In this document: positions 63,660 to 64,000 of the stretch, piece by piece
Layout of the letters: each line of letters begins with the position of its first letter
Position numbering within the stretch: the stretch's first letter is position 1
DNA from: an endosymbiont of Acanthamoeba sp. UWC8
Lineage (GTDB): Bacteria > Pseudomonadota > Alphaproteobacteria > Rickettsiales > Midichloriaceae
Reading direction: 5' to 3'
DNA: 64,000 bases
Assembly (NCBI RefSeq): GCF_000730245.1
Contig: NZ_CP004403.1
Span: 1,054,001-1,118,000 of the forward strand
Program-made: the position numbers and the translations under genes
The notes under the pieces: generated by a model
Databases searched by the model: none
The model's input: only the letters and a program-made list of their open reading frames with translations
Told to the model about the DNA's origin: nothing

Positions 63660-64000
63660 ATGCTAAAATTAAATTATATTGATTTATTAATTGTTGTAGT
63701 TTTTTTAAGTACATGCTTAATAATTGGATTGTATAGAACTACAAAGATAAATACTATTAAGGAGTTTGCTTTAGGATTTAAAAATATATCCGTAATAGTG
63801 TTAGTATGTGCTGTATTCTCTTCCTCAATCGGGGCTGCAGGCACTCTTGGCGCTGTTGGGAAAATTTATGAATTTGGTGCAGTCTTTGTAGTAATCCAGC
63901 TGCTTTCTCCTCTATACTGGTTAATAACAATCAAAGTTATCGCTAATAATATTGAACGTTTTAAAAAATGTATGACGCTAGGCGAAATAATGTATAAGCT
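63660..64000 (+). CDS. Second SSS-family symporter, partial at right edge
   Basis: Only the first 113 codons are in the window. They show three hydrophobic segments, the SSS-type EFALGFKN between the first two, CAVFSSSIGAAGTLGAVGKI (helix with the SSS Ser/Gly pattern), and TLGEIMYK. AAGAGATGAG precedes the ATG at 63660. No TPP riboswitch is seen upstream, so its substrate may differ from that of the 59067 protein. Confidence 0.75.
   Translation, partial: MLKLNYIDLLIVVVFLSTCLIIGLYRTTKINTIKEFALGFKNISVIVLVCAVFSSSIGAAGTLGAVGKIYEFGAVFVVIQLLSPLYWLITIKVIANNIERFKKCMTLGEIMYK

Noticed and set aside
1-64000. CRISPR array, prophage or insertion sequence
   Set aside because: No regularly spaced direct repeats, integrase, transposase or terminal inverted repeats of the required type were seen. 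The only tandem repeats are inside pnp and the ankyrin tail.

Overview
The window is AT-rich, densely coded chromosomal DNA that looks like an obligate intracellular alphaproteobacterium of the Rickettsiales, most probably a flagellated, Midichloriaceae-like lineage. This is inferred from gene content only. Supporting genes are an alphaproteobacterial CckA and PopZ, a fused IspDF, a large NAD-glutamate dehydrogenase, VirB8/VirB9 type IV secretion proteins, several ankyrin-repeat proteins, and the flagellar proteins FliK and FlgD, which most Rickettsiales have lost. No rRNA, insertion sequence or CRISPR array was seen. One tRNA (Ala, GGC) and one TPP riboswitch were found.

Layout. 0-10.5 kb: partial exported Ppx/GppA-like protein, recA, a GNAT acetyltransferase, a modular ankyrin protein, rplM-rpsI, truB-rpsO-pnp, and a lipase-like protein. 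10.7-20 kb: radA-cvpA-EamA transporter, pdhC-lpdA, a large pseudopilin carrying PA14 and discoidin-like domains, and a second EamA transporter. 20-33 kb (minus strand): holC and a small membrane protein, NAD-GDH, lptG, dnaE-trmJ, virB8-virB9. 33-47 kb: an SF1 helicase/ATPase, a small unknown protein, hscB-hscA, an exported ankyrin protein, popZ, cckA, a PhoB-like regulator and an RsbU-like phosphatase. 47-51 kb: a NUDIX hydrolase and four tandem pilin-like genes. 51-58 kb: ispDF-pgpA-pncC, a SPOR-protein remnant, nagZ, DUF192, fliK-flgD. 58-64 kb: a small secreted-type peptide, the TPP riboswitch with its symporter, tRNA-Ala, two effector-like proteins, a second related peptide and a partial second symporter.

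How the genes fit together. The housekeeping operons cover translation, RNA decay, isoprenoid and phospholipid synthesis, pyruvate dehydrogenase, Fe-S assembly and peptidoglycan recycling. PopZ and CckA point to polar, CtrA-type cell-cycle control. T4SS parts occur in the same window as candidate effectors: three ankyrin proteins, one of which ends in a CaaX prenylation box, and a lipase-like protein. The pilin array and the PA14 pseudopilin suggest a surface filament or adhesin.

A striking feature is that at least seven genes (NAD-GDH, dnaE, helicase, cckA, pgpA, one pilin, probably virB9) are broken by single-base differences, nearly all at short homopolymers, while both halves still read as conserved protein. 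Several of these genes should be essential. Sequencing or assembly indels are the simplest explanation. Transcriptional slippage or early decay is the interesting alternative. These genes are annotated below as fragments with the joining point stated.
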